From: Pseudocercospora fijiensis CIRAD86
Lineage: Eukaryota; Ascomycota; Dothideomycetes; Mycosphaerellales; Mycosphaerellaceae
Assembly (NCBI RefSeq): GCF_000340215.1
Contig: NW_006921536.1
Coordinates: 748,446 to 812,445 of the forward strand
Direction of reading: 5' to 3'
Length of the DNA stretch: 64,000 nucleotides
The position numbers and the translations under genes were made by a program. A model generated the notes under the pieces. It worked only from the letters and a program-made list of their open reading frames with translations. It was not told the DNA's origin and ran no database searches. Position 1 is the first letter of the stretch. Every line of letters starts with the position of its first letter. Shown piece after piece: positions 35,451 to 46,689 of this stretch.

Positions 35451-35674
35451 TCTTAATACGATTTTGTATAAAGAAGAGGTAGAAACACTACGAAATTAAG
35501 GGATACTTATACGCCGCGGTATCGCCTTCGATTGCCTAAGAAACACGGTTCAAACACCGACTAATTGTGATTATAATTATATAATCACATATATAACAAT
35601 CACATCTACAATCACAGTAATTGTAAGTAATTAGGTGATTATAACAATCAACAATCAACAGCTATGGCTGTGAT

Positions 35675-36469
35675 TTCTCCATGATGATTCGACAAAGGAG
35701 ACACCACCTTCTAACCCTTCAATCCAACCTGACAAAAAAAAAACGATGAAGTCGACAAAAAATGACGACGAATGCACTCGAGTCGCATCACCACCACCTC
35801 ACATCCCCCATTCACGCTATCGACGCATACAGGAATTTCTCCGCCTAGCCGTTTCCCGAATGTGTCAGCGCAGCAATTCTTGCCGATGCTTGGTCGACAA
35901 GGATTCTGTCGATCCTTGCGGTCAAAAAACAAGGAATTCCTGCCACGATAGACATCACTTCACTATATAACCCTCCTAGTTCCTGACGCTACGCCTAGCC
36001 TATATCACCGCGAAGGAAGACAAGGGTTCTTGACAAGCGATGAGGTGGCTGTCCAGTGTCAACGCAGGTCCATCGGCAGATCAGCAATGACATGTCCGCT
36101 CGTCTACAGATGCACAAGACCAAGACGCGGGTTCAGCATCGGCCTTGTTTGTTGGAAGGATGATTGCCAGTGGCGAGTAGTCAAGTCGATCTCAATGTCG
36201 TTTAAAAGAACGTACCGATTTCGGCTAGACATTGTCGGACCTGATTGCTGCGACCACGGTGGAGTTTCATGGCGTACGTAAGTGGTGTTTTTCGAAGGGG
36301 AAGTGAAAAAAAAAACACACACGCGCCAGTGATGTGATGAGAATCGGGGAAAAAAAGGAAAGATTTAAAGAGCAGACTTCCTGCTAGTGGAGCCCTCATC
36401 ACAACTATCCCTAATCTTCTCCTTCTTCCTTCTTCTTTCAACCTTCAACAAGTAAAAAAAAACCTCACC
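35675..36469. other. Intergenic right of hAT, hydrophobin promoter
   Basis: About 800 bp of normal composition, with no recognised gene. Homopolymer A tracts lie at 35735-35745, 36307-36316 and 36350-36357. The last 100 bp before the hydrophobin ATG are pyrimidine-rich (CTTCTCCTTCTTCC), typical of strongly expressed fungal genes. Confidence 0.4.
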
Positions 36470-36864
36470 ATGCAACTCCTCACCCTCTCCTTCGCAACCC
36501 TCGCCGTCGCCGCCCCAGGCCTGACCCGACTCTCAGCCAGACAAGATGCCGCAGTCTATGCCAACAACTACCAACCACAATGCTGCGCCACAAACGTCTT
36601 AGATCTCGCCAGCTTGGACTGTGCCAACCGTGAGTCTCCTCAGTCCCACTTGGATCACAGCTGAAAGTTTTCGTTTCCGGTAGCACCCGAGGATATTACA
36701 TCTACAGATCAATTCGTCGAGCAGTGCAGTGCGGAGGGACAGCAGGCGTTGTGTTGTTTGCTTCCGATTGTAAGTTGCGAAGGAGGATGGATGATGGGGA
36801 TGGATTATGCTAACGGTAGGGTTGCTTGTAGTTGGAGCAAGGGCTTCTCTGTTCGGAGCCTTGA
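36470..36864 (+). CDS. Class II hydrophobin lacking the first cysteine
   Basis: Predicted exons are 36470-36629, 36684-36769 and 36832-36864 (introns 54 and 62 bp), 92 aa. It is a small secreted amphipathic protein that coats hyphae or spores. The signal peptide is MQLLTLSFATLAVAA. The body shows the class II order CC...C...C...CC...C: QCCATNVLDLASLDC, FVEQC, ALCCLLPILEQGLLC. The third exon is needed for the last Cys. Hydrophobins normally have eight Cys with a single first Cys about ten residues before the CC pair. Here that stretch (DAAVYANNYQPQCC) has none, leaving seven. The residue at the expected place is Ala/Val, not a one-base change from Cys. The start context is good (CACCATGC). Confidence 0.8.
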
Positions 36865-37163
36865 GGGGAGGAGGTTGTAGGGTGAAGCCTCGAGGATATT
36901 GAAAACATCGGGAGAGAGAATGAATGAATGATTGCAGACAGGTCGATGGAATCAATAGGGATACGAGTAATGAATGGGAAGAGATAGGCTGATGTATACC
37001 ATGGACGTCTCCTCAGGGGACAGTTTTGTTTTCCATGGTTTTTCATAAAGGCTGTAGGTCTACGGATGGCGACTCGACTATTAGCACCATCAACGTACGC
37101 GCGCATTATCCTATCGTTGGGACAAACTCGTTTCCCCTGATCGGGGTGATTCATGCCGCCCGT

Positions 37164-38854
37164 CTATGAAGCAGTCTTCTTGCCCTCGCTTCCCATTTGA
37201 GTAGTATAAGGCCCAACAGTGGACAAACTTGGAATCCTGCCAAGCAAGAACTCGAGCTGTCGAAACGCAGCTCCGGGCGCATATTGTGGAATTTCATGGC
37301 CCGCCCCATTGACCGTACAAAACGTCAACCCCCGCTCAGTATGCGTAGTTCCCAAAATTCCCGCTCCAGCCAAGTTCGTGTACAACGGAATCGGAGGAAC
37401 GGGCTGGTTCAAAATCTCATCGATGACCATTCCGTCATTTTGTGGATAGGGAACGTAAAAGGGATCAGAAGGTCGTTTCTGGAATCCTTGCTTGCCATTC
37501 CAAGTCATGTTTTGAATTGTGGCGAGAGATCCGTTGGCGAAGAGCAAGAAGTCCAGCCAGCCGTGTCCGAGGAGGACGTTGTTCGTCTTCTCAATGACGC
37601 GAGGCAGAGGCCCGAGTGCGCTTGGGACGCTGCGGTCGTAGGGTTTGACGTTCAGGCCAAGGTCGTCGTCGCCGCAGATGGCGTAGTCGGTTGGTGGTGC
37701 GTGGATTGCTTTCTGCACATCTGACTGGTTGAAGTAGTTGTTCGGGCCCCAGGCGAGGGATGGGAATCCGAGCTCGTCCCACAGGAACGGGCAGTAGTCG
37801 GTCAAGTGGTAGACGTTGAAGCATGGGTTGACGTAGATTTCCGCTGTGACAATGTCATCCCAAACGGCGCAACCTGGAGCAGATGCATTGGGAGCTGCCG
37901 GAAGTGGACCGTCTGGCGGGAAAGTGAGTGCTGTTTCCATCCATTTGAAGTAACCGCATTTCTCAGCTCGCTCGTTGATCTCCTTCATGAAAGTCTCGTT
38001 GAGGCCGAAAATGTTGGAGTAGTGGTTCAGGTGCCATACTGAGGGTGCGTAGGTGAGCACGTCGTCCTCGTTGATAGACGGGTCGTTGATTTGGATGCCT
38101 TTGACATCGTAGTAGTCGGTGTTATTGGCTTCCAGCATGTAGTATGAAATATATGGAATGTATTGACCAGCGTATGATTCTCCCGTGATGTACACCTTTC
38201 GTCCAGTCAAATCAAAAGTCTCGATGAAGTTCTTCCAGAAAGCCATGAAGTCCTTGGCCACGATCTCCTCATTGATGATCTTGCCTGGCGCTCCCTCTGC
38301 AGCTGGGCTGAAGCCAGTGCCGATGGGCTGGTCCACGTATACGATGTTGGTCAGATTCGTCCACGAATATGGGTTTGGAACAGGGCTGTAAGTGCCGGAT
38401 TGCCACAGGAAAGGTCCGTTCTCTTGGAACAAGCCATCTAGAGACGAACACCCAGGTCCACCGTTCAGCCAGATTGTGATCTCATCACACGCTTTGGGAT
38501 TCTCGGATGGGAAGAACCAGAAAAACAACCGGTTCTCGTCTGTCGAATTGTCACTGATTGGCAGAGTCCCTGCGTATGACTCGCCAATGTCGAAGGGAAC
38601 CTGAGGCAGTTTGCTGCCATCAACCTCGAACTCTGTGCAGCGTCAGAAATTGGCCAAGTCTGCTGATAGCAGGATTTACACATACCCTTGGTCTTGTTGG
38701 TCAAGTAAGGTGTCGATTTGGATGTACTCCTGGCACTCACTCTTGGAGCTTCGAAGCTCCTCTTTGGTTTCGCCGGTGCTTTTCGGTGAGGGCTCTGCGA
38801 GCCCAGCACTTCGCTTGCGCCCAAAGCCACAGAGAATAGCGGTACTACCTTCAT
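37164..38854 (-). CDS. Secreted serine carboxypeptidase (peptidase family S10)
   Basis: Predicted exons are 38686-38854 and 37164-38632, intron 53 bp (GTATGT...GCACAG), 545 aa. It removes C-terminal residues from peptides, in the vacuole or outside the cell. The N-terminus [18 protein letters not shown] looks like a signal peptide, followed by a basic pro-region. Catalytic residues are Ser209 in [10 protein letters not shown], Asp417 in [10 protein letters not shown] and His502 in [10 protein letters not shown]; the substrate-binding [11 protein letters not shown] is intact. Several N-x-T/S sites are present. The splice creates [17 protein letters not shown], which fits the family. The C-terminus is short with no GPI or membrane anchor, so secretion or vacuolar sorting is likely. 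Confidence 0.9.
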
Positions 38855-40320
38855 GATGAGTGAGTGTTGTGACGGAAGAAGGGAAGCTGCAAAACCACGA
38901 AGCAAAGTATATCGACCAGGCCCAAGTCCATCCGCATCTGCAGCAACCACTTCCAAGCCATCTCATGCGTGATACCGGGTTGAATTGCGTAGTCCATCGC
39001 GGTTCCCGGCACCAGAAGCTGGCATCCGAGCTTCCAGAAGAGGAGAGAGGTGCGTGCATTGCAGGAGGGACGATGGCACTAGAGAGTGCTGTGACGTCTT
39101 TGGCTGTCGTGCAAGATGATTCGGTAGCAGTCCGTGTGGCGGAAAGACGGTGACTTAGATAAGTTAAGGGACAAGCAATGTTAAGCTCGACCAAGCAAAC
39201 CAGTGGCGAAGGGTTCAAACAGCTTGGCATACCGTCATGCACCTTCACCTTCCCAAAACGAAATGGCGTAGGGTGGCGTTGAGTTGAGGTACAGCGTGGC
39301 GGCGGCGAAGGCAGTATATGGCGTCTAGCGTACTGTAAGCTAGCCCTCAAGTTGTTCTTCGGCCTGGTCAGCTGGTACTGTAACGCATTCTTCTACGCTT
39401 CGACGAGACGTGAAACCTTCCACAACACCTAACTTCTCCCCGAAGCCGCCCTACCATGTTCCTCACTCGACCGCACCAAAAACCCTCAAAACACACTCAT
39501 GAACCTCCCCCAACACGTCCTCTTCAATTCCGGATCCACCTCCATATATCGCTCTAGAGCGGGGATACGCCTCATGGGCACCACGTGGCGATTCCAGTAC
39601 GTCGCGTTAGCATGGAGTTTCATCTCGAAGTACAGAGTAGTAGTAGGAGTAGTATGGATAAGCATACGACGCCAAGTCGCGTCTGCGCGGAAGGAGGCCA
39701 TTAAAGGAGGGGTTGGAGTCGCAGCGAGGATTCTGGAGGGAGAGAGAGGGTGGAGGAAATGTTGGGGGTGGTTTGGTTTTGTTTCTGGGGGAGGAAGAGT
39801 GGTAGAATAAAGCAGGCTTCGGGTGTTGGGATGAGGCGATGCAAGTGATGGGAGGAGGGTCGAAGGTATATGGATGATCTGTGGAGAATGTTGACCAGGA
39901 AGCCTTCTATCTTTCTTTCTCGTCCCAGACCCATCCCTAGAATACCAGAACCGTAACTTCCAGAATCAAAAGCCCCAAAGGCCTGAGAACTTTCAAACCT
40001 TCAATTTTTACAATCTACATACAGTCCTTACTCACAGCACAGACATTCCCCAACTACGAACCCAGCTTCTTCAATCTACGACCGCTACTACCACTACTAC
40101 TACCTATTGATAGTTTCGAGACTTCCAAGCGCAAACGCTCAAATGAATGCAATGATCGGGGGGGGTATCGAAAAAAGCCACGTCAATCACACAGGGTACT
40201 AGAATTCAAATTCCAATCGCAAGCAGTCACATCGTATCCTAACCCATCCCATCCTCAAAGCTCTTTTCGCACGAACGTCGCTCGGAAAGATCATGTCCAA
40301 TTCCGCTGCTGCTGCTTCTT
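38855..40320. other. Intergenic, nothing firm
   Basis: About 1.5 kb between the carboxypeptidase promoter (left) and the 3' end of the coiled-coil gene (right). Open frames of 60-100 codons on both strands (for example 39486-39701 minus, 39499-39810 plus) lack recognisable domains. ACCACTACTACTACC near 40090 is a short simple repeat. Confidence 0.35.
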
Positions 40321-42135
40321 TTATGCAGCAGCCGTGACGGCATGTGCAGCCTCGTCTACGCCGTTGACAGCGGGGGGGTGCCCTGCCTCCTTCAGCCCCT
40401 TGAGCTCACTCTCGAGGGCAGCAGCTTTCTTCTCGGCCTCTTCTCGAGCCTGTTCTGCTTCGGCAAGCTTCTTCTGCACGCTTTCGAGCTCGTCGGCCTT
40501 CTTCGATGCCTCTTCTTTCTCTTTCTTGGCGGCCTCAAGGTCCTGCTCGGCTTTGGTAAGCTGGGCGGTCAGGTCGTGCTGCGTGTCGGCGGTCTTGGCG
40601 TGTTGAGCTTCGAGTTCGGCGAGCTTGGATGCGAGGGTCGCTTTCTCCTAAATCAATGTTAGTACATGGTAGCTGGTGTACGGCGTCGTCAGACTTACCG
40701 TCTCAGCAGCCTTCACCTTCTCCTCCGCCTCGGCGATCTTGCTGTGACTGCTCTCGTTGGCTTGCTTAAGCTCGGCGAGCTTGGCCTCGGAATCTTCTTG
40801 CTGCTTCTTGAGTGCCGCACTCTCTTGCTCAACCGTCTTGACCTTCGATGAAGCCTCATCCGCCAACGCCTTGACCTTTGCAAGCTCAGCCTCGTGTGCC
40901 TCCTTCAGCTTCTTGGTCGCCTCGTCGCTGGTAGCGCCGCTCGTCTTAAGCTTCTCGATCTGCGCCTTGTACTTGTCAATTTCCACCTTGCTTGATTCCT
41001 CGAGATTCGCCTCTTTCTTCTTCTCGTCAGCTAGAGCCTGCTTAATGGCGCGTAGCTCCTCGAAAAGCTTGTTATGCGAGACTTGAAGCGACGCGTGTTC
41101 GGTGCGGGTTTTATCGATGGTCTGCTTGGCGTTGGCGAGCTCGGACTCTGACTTGGCCTTGAGATCATCATACTGATTCTGAAGGGCGGCAAGCTTGTTT
41201 TGAACATTGCTCAGCTCCTCAGCAGCCTTGGCGCCATCCTCGGACGTCTTCTTGAGGTTGCTGTTGGCCTGTTCGAGGGATGCGATCTTTGCTGTAGCGT
41301 CTGAGATTTGCTTCTGAGCAGCAGCGAGCTTCTCTTCGGATTCCTTGCTAGCTTTGTCGGTAGATGCTTGGAGAGCCGCGAGCTTCTCCTTCGCCTGCGC
41401 AAGCTCTTGCTGCGCGGATGCAAGCTTGGTTTCAGAGTCTTTGGCAGCTGACTCGCTCGAAGTCTGGAGGGCGACAATCTTGGCTTGACTCTCGGCAAGA
41501 TCCTTCTTTGCTGCGGCAAGGCTGGCATCAGCCTCGCTCTTGACACTCTCCAACTTGCTCTCGAGAGTGGTATGCGCGCTTTGCAGTGAGTCGTGCTTCT
41601 GCTTCGACTCGGACAATTGCTGTTGAAATGTGGCAAGCTCGTTTCTCAATGTGGTCTCCAGATCGGTCTTGGCCTGCTTAGCCTCGTCGAGCTCCTTCTT
41701 GGTGGCAGCGAGGTCATTCTCAAGCTTCTGCCTGCTGGCCTCGTAGGTGGCAAACTTTTCTTGGACGGCGCTCAGCTCTTTCCGGGCCTGGTCACGTTCC
41801 TGCGAGATCGACTGCGACATGCGATCATAAGCCGCGCTCTTCTGTGCCGAGTCCTTCTGGATCTTGTCCAATTGGGTGGTGAGCCCTCCAACCAGCTCTT
41901 CTCTCTCCGCCTGCAACTGCTTGAGCTGAGATTCGAGCTGGGCCAGCTTGGCTTTCAGGCTGGTCGCCTCGGAGGTTGCATTGTCGGCCTTGTGTTTTGT
42001 ATCGTGAAGCTCCTTCTGCAATTGCTCCACTTCTCTCTCCTTGGCTGCAATGGTGTCGTCGCGTGACTTGAGGTCCCTCTCGGCGGCTTCGAGCTTCTCC
42101 TTAGGAGCACCGGACGACGACAACAGGTTACCCAT
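40321..42135 (-). CDS. Long coiled-coil protein with myristoylation-type N-terminus
   Basis: Predicted exons are 40699-42135 and 40321-40647, intron 51 bp (GTAAGT...GATTTAG), 587 aa. The protein starts MGNLLSSSGAP, which matches an N-myristoylation signal (Gly2, Ser6), suggesting membrane attachment. Almost all the rest is a continuous heptad-like Lys/Glu/Ala/Leu helix with repeated pieces such as KKDLAESQAKI and KEKLAALQ, resembling tropomyosin- or myosin-tail-like proteins. It ends in a short non-helical tail (PPAVNGVDEAAHAVTAAA). No enzymatic domain is seen. The splice preserves the heptad character (KVKAAET then EKATLASKLAELE). A scaffold or tether role is a guess; the exact family is not recognised. 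Confidence 0.75.
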
Positions 42136-42500
42136 TGCGCAGTAAACAAACGCCTATTTCGTCGAAGGTATGGATATCTTGGGGATGGGTGGTGGGATCG
42201 CGGTCTGCGCTTGGTGGTGTAGGGTTGGCAGGGTTATGCAAGAACAGAACGCTACCACACTAGGACTGTAAGGGATCGGATGTACAGTAGTAATGTTCAA
42301 GGTCGGGCAGTGGATGATGCGGCGATGAATGACGGGACCGCGAGCAGCAGCGTCGTGGCGGACAAACATTGGGCAGTCGCGAGGGGTGAGGAGCGAGGAG
42401 CGAGGAGCGATGACTGGGAGATACTCGGTGCTTTCCATTGCGTGGAATCTTCTCCATTGCGATGCAAGCCCCTGTCACTTCAAACGGCGTCTGGGTGGTC
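42136..42500. other. Promoter side of the coiled-coil gene
   Basis: 365 bp between the coiled-coil start codon and the pogo-like insertion, with a GAGGAGCGAGGAGCGAGGAG triplication at 42388-42408. No gene is seen. The transposon sits about 370 bp upstream of the start codon and may have separated distal promoter elements from the gene. Confidence 0.4.
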
Positions 42501-42502
42501 TA

Positions 42503-42583
42503 TCCGTGGCTTTGTCGCCCCCTCTGCGAGGTGGTTGCAAGCCACCTTATAATTTAGCCAAAATCGACACTTTACATTATAAT
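42503..42583 (+). repeat. Left terminal inverted repeat of pogo-like element
   Basis: 81 bp, identical to the reverse complement of 45215-45295. Beyond it the two sides diverge (GCCGCACC against ACCAACAC). Confidence 0.92.
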
Positions 42584-42899
42584 GCCGCACCACACCGTCA
42601 GAATGGTGCCAAAGTGAGCAAACAAGACCTGTAGAATATATTGAAGACCTCTATATATAATATAGACCATTAGGTAGTGTTGTAGGTTCACTATATTGCT
42701 ATGTTTCCTCGCTATTGCTAGGTAATAGCCCTCTAGAGGCCAGCTTAGCAGGCGACTATAGCGAAGAAGGTAGCAACGGCGGTAACGATCTAATAGGCAA
42801 CTCGTGCCTATTAGATAGACTACGTAGTAGTATAGCAGGCTGTATATGCTAATTGACAGGTATTAGCTTATCACCGTTACTGTCGCTACTACTAAAATC

Positions 42900-45140
42900 G
42901 CTGCTATATATTATACTATTGTCTCTTCTAAACTGCTTTATTAAGCGCTCCTTAGCCGCCTTCCTAGCAGCAACTATAGCTTGTTACTGCCTGCGGGCCT
43001 CTTCTTTATAAGTCTATATAACAAGCTTATATAAGGGTTTAAGTAGACCTTCTTCTTCAGTATCCGGATTAATATTACTACTAGGCTTACTACCGCAGGT
43101 AAGTACGTTATAGATAGAAACGATAGTCTTCTTAGCTCTAGCAATCTTAATATGTATACGTGTAATAGGGAAGACTTTGAGCGCTTCCAATAATGGCTTA
43201 GTAGGCTTATAAGTCTTTACTAATTAACTAGCAGTCGACTATAGGTTATAGCCTATCTTACGTAATGGTTGGACCTTGACCTTTATATTTGCACGGCCCT
43301 TAACGCTTATATTAATAGCCTTGCGACAGCGCTTCTTATAGTTGGTCTATTATGTCCTTAATCGCCTAGCCTTATCTCTTGCTTAGTTTAGTGCCGCCTC
43401 TTAGTCGTTAAACCTCCGCTTCTTAATGGCCCTCCTTGCTTGTCTAGTATACAATAGTCTACTAGTGATAATAGGCCTCGAAGACGCTTCTTCTCGTCGT
43501 TTACGTGCCCGAGTTGCCGCCTCGGTTTGAGAGAGGTCAAAGGTTGCTTAGGCGGCTAATTAAGAGTTGACTTCAGTATAGATAAATAGCCGCCTTACAA
43601 CACTAGCTAATAGTAACGACAGGAGGCCTTCGAGCCTCTATTAGAGGAAGTCGGTATGCCTTATAGTAGTCCGCATACTTATTAATCCAGTCCGACTCTC
43701 TATTGCCGGCCTAGGCACCTCTAAGTTATATAGGCGCTAGGGAATTGTTAGTAAATAGTCATCCCCGCGGAGGTATTCTAGGCTTCTAGCCGAGTCTATA
43801 ACTCGGTCGGAATAGTCGATAGCAAGCGCGTCTAATCGTTCGTATTGTTGCTAGTATTATATACTGTCTCTAGCGTTGTATTCCAGCCGAAGGAACGTTA
43901 TAGCGCGCTCCGGATCGTATAGAAAGAGGCCTGTCTTACGGAAAGAGGATTTGATACTACTCGGTTTGAATATATTAGCTCGAATAGAGTCGATTGCGGC
44001 TATAAACTCGGTTATACTAAACTGAACACAACCAGTACGTATAGCGTCTATTACAGCCTGTTTGTAATAGTGTTTGAATGGCTAGAATAGGACTATATCT
44101 AGCGGTTGAAGGAAATATAATATATAAGCTAGTAGGCCGAAGATTACTATCTTATAAGACTATACAAATTCCAGGAACTCTTAGAAGTCGTAAGAGCCGT
44201 AATTGTCGCATATTAGTATACGCTACTAGTCCTCGTTAGCTATATATCGTTTCGAGTATTTGTAGAAGTGCTAGATGTAGTAGTAGGCCGAGTTGTCGTT
44301 TATATAACTACTTTCTGTTATGTCTACTAGCGTAGACGCGGACAGGTTAGTAAACTACCGTTCTTAGAGCACCTTACTAGCAGCAATTAGCATAGGTGGA
44401 ATAGAGTTACCGGCGGTATTAACTAATTCAATAGAGGTTATATGCTTCCGGTTGGTCTTAGAAGCGCTCTAAGAGCGACGTTTCGGGTCTATTATAACGA
44501 CGTATTCCTTACCTCTAATACTAATCCGGAAACCAGTCTTATCGAAGTTCTATATTAGCCGTAGATCAGCAATCTTATAGTATGCTATTGTCTCTCGTAG
44601 CCGTATATACTATCGTCTTATCCGCTTAGGTTTATAGGCCTCCTTCCGTACTATTTCAATCGGCTTTTATAGTACTTAGTAAAGCCCGTATTCCTTTATA
44701 AACCTCTTTGTCTAGCGCCTATCTACCGTCGGTAGATTGAGTAGATCTAGCGCGTTACGAAGAAGGATATTATTAGCAGTAACGTATAGCAATCGTGTAG
44801 GAATATCTAGGCCTATTAGCTCGCGCCTATAGTAGTATTTAAGGAGGGCTGTTTGCTAAGTAGGCTTTATCTTCGTGTTTAGTGGCTGTCGCTTAGTGAG
44901 GGCACTACGACTACTACGACGACCTATAACCTTTAGATACCGGAAGCGAAGCTTCTAATAGTTAACGTGCTCGTCGGTAGACTATTGCTTAATATTAGGT
45001 ACGTAATCGTCGTAGTCGTAGTGGAAGGATAGTATCCTATCTAAAACGGCCTAAATACGGTTTTCTTCGTGTACGTAGGGCGTCAATTTCGCGACGGGGC
45101 GGCGTACACGCGCACTAGCGGTTTTACGGGCACGAGGCAT
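42900..45140 (-). pseudogene. Fot1/pogo-type DDE transposase, inactivated
   Basis: The frame begins at an ATG at 45140 (MPRARKTASARVRRPVAKL) and reads leftwards with stops at Gln/Trp positions. Recognisable pieces are a CENP-B-like DNA-binding region (LLKYYYRRELIGLDI), NFDKTGFRISIRGKEYV (first catalytic Asp), ILICDNYGSYDF (second Asp; DNHGSH in active relatives, His to Tyr here), and LQPLDIVLF with FKHYYKQAV, the region usually called PLDV. A basic C-terminal part extends to about 42,900; the exact end is uncertain. A typical fungal Fot1-like protein, no longer translatable. Confidence 0.82.
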
Positions 45141-45214
45141 TGTTAGAAATTCAATAAGTACGTATAGAAGCGGTTAGGAAATTAATATAGTGGATCTGAT
45201 GGTGTAGTGTTGGT

Positions 45215-45295
45215 ATTATAATGTAAAGTGTCGATTTTGGCTAAATTATAAGGTGGCTTGCAACCACCTCGCAGAGGGGGCGACAAAGCCACGGA
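45215..45295 (-). repeat. Right terminal inverted repeat of pogo-like element
   Basis: 81 bp, exact inverse of 42503-42583, followed by TA and ordinary host sequence. Confidence 0.92.
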
Positions 45296-45297
45296 TA

Positions 45298-46689
45298 GTA
45301 GGTAGATAGGTAGCTCGTGCGCTGCGCTGCCCTGTGCGCGACAACGCAGCACCAAGGATCGAATGCATCTTTCCACATCATCATCAGCATCATCCAAAGC
45401 ACGTGAGAGAGAAGGCAGGGCAGGGCAGGGGAGGGCAGGCTACCTCGCTGTCCGTGATGACTCTGTCCATTCACTTCACCTCCATTCCGCCCTAATCCCG
45501 CCCAATCCGCGTCCGTGATCGTCGCCGACCGCAGCCGTTCGCAGTAACAAGCACATCCCGCCAATGCAGGGGCCTGGGCAGGTTTCCTAGCCACCATTCA
45601 TCAATTGCGTTTGCGGTAACACTGTAGCTTCGTTGGGCAGAGGAGAAATGGCAAGTCGGTGGAAAGCAAGAAGTGAAGTCTTCGGAACGACACGAGAGAG
45701 AGATATGCAGACTCCACCCGGCCCAATAAATCTGACACTTGACACCTCGGAACCAGGGTTGAACATGCCTTGCATCAAGAAATGGGAAAGAAATGCCACC
45801 CTGTGCCACAGTTCCTGCGGGACAGTCTTCGTCCAAACGACATCCAGAACGACTACGCCGCATCACGTACATCAAATCTCAGGCACCGACAACGTGGCAT
45901 AGGAAGATCGCAGCATAGGTAGTAAGCAGACAGGTAGGCCCATGGCTTTACCCACTTCGTATGCGATGGGGCTCGATGTTTGTTTACAGACACCGAGCTC
46001 CATATTCCATTGCTCTCACTGGCATTGCTGGGTAGATCAGAGCCCGCAGACATCCGAGAGACGTCGCAACAAAGCAGGCCTCAGCCTCAAATCCAGCAGG
46101 ACAGGACTGTTTCGTGACACAGCGTGCTAGGGCTGGGTAAACATCCATCGTCCTGTGGCCCCAAGATACCTGCCGGCTCAGTGTCACAGGCATGGCATGG
46201 CATGGCATAGCCCTTCAAATGCATACGAGAGCAGATCTACACATGTTCTGCGCGCCACTTCGCTTGTCTTGTCTATCTCTGATCCGCCAATGTGTGCCCG
46301 GAGCTACAGTAGGCCTTTGATGAAGTGTTGGTCGAATACTGTAGGCGAATAATAGGTGCCGAAGGAAGAGGGCAGCGCTTCGGTATGTATACATAAGCTG
46401 AATGTTTCACGTCGCGCATTGGCCCCTGCGCGTGGAGCGAAACAAGGGGTAAGTTAGTATCTTCACTCACTTTCGTGCCGCGCTCCATTATATTGCGACT
46501 TGCAGCCCTGCGAGACACCTGCAGAGACGCTGATCATGCTTGCCGGCAGCTTATAATTAGTTCTATGTACTGTACCGCCGGAAACGTGGCGAACGAGCAA
46601 CACATCAACCACCACATCCAAAAGCAACTCGACTCCCCGCGGAGCCAATCCACTTCGACCGCCATTATCGATCGATATACCTTCCCGGC
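45298..46689. other. Intergenic, nothing firm
   Basis: About 1.4 kb of ordinary composition between the pogo-like element and the F-box gene. It contains small tandem repeats: AGGGCAGGGCAGGGGAGGGCAGG at 45416-45438 and GGCATGGCATGGCATGGCAT near 46190. Short open frames here show no domain and I leave them out. The last 200 bp presumably hold the promoter of the next gene. Confidence 0.35.

Larger units (their letters stand above)
31947..35666 (-). mobile_element. hAT-family DNA transposon, RIP-damaged
   Basis: A 3,720-bp element bounded by inverted ends (CATAGCTGTTGATTGTTGAT on the left and its inverse on the right) and flanked by a perfect 8-bp target duplication GCTGTGAT at 31939-31946 and 35667-35674, the size expected for hAT. 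The subterminal regions are rich in repeated AATCAC motifs, also common in hAT ends. It carries a decayed transposase and a second decayed frame, both on the minus strand. The composition is RIP-like, while the flanks are normal. Confidence 0.92.
42503..45295 (-). mobile_element. pogo/Fot1-like Tc1-mariner transposon
   Basis: A 2,793-bp element with 81-bp terminal inverted repeats (42503-42583 and 45215-45295) that are identical base for base, starting TCCGTGGCTTTGTCG. It is flanked by TA on both sides (42501-42502 and 45296-45297), as expected for TA target duplication. Each repeat contains a small palindrome, AGGTGG...CCACCT. The interior encodes a broken DDE transposase on the minus strand. 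The interior is RIP-like, but the ends are of normal composition and identical. Confidence 0.92.
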
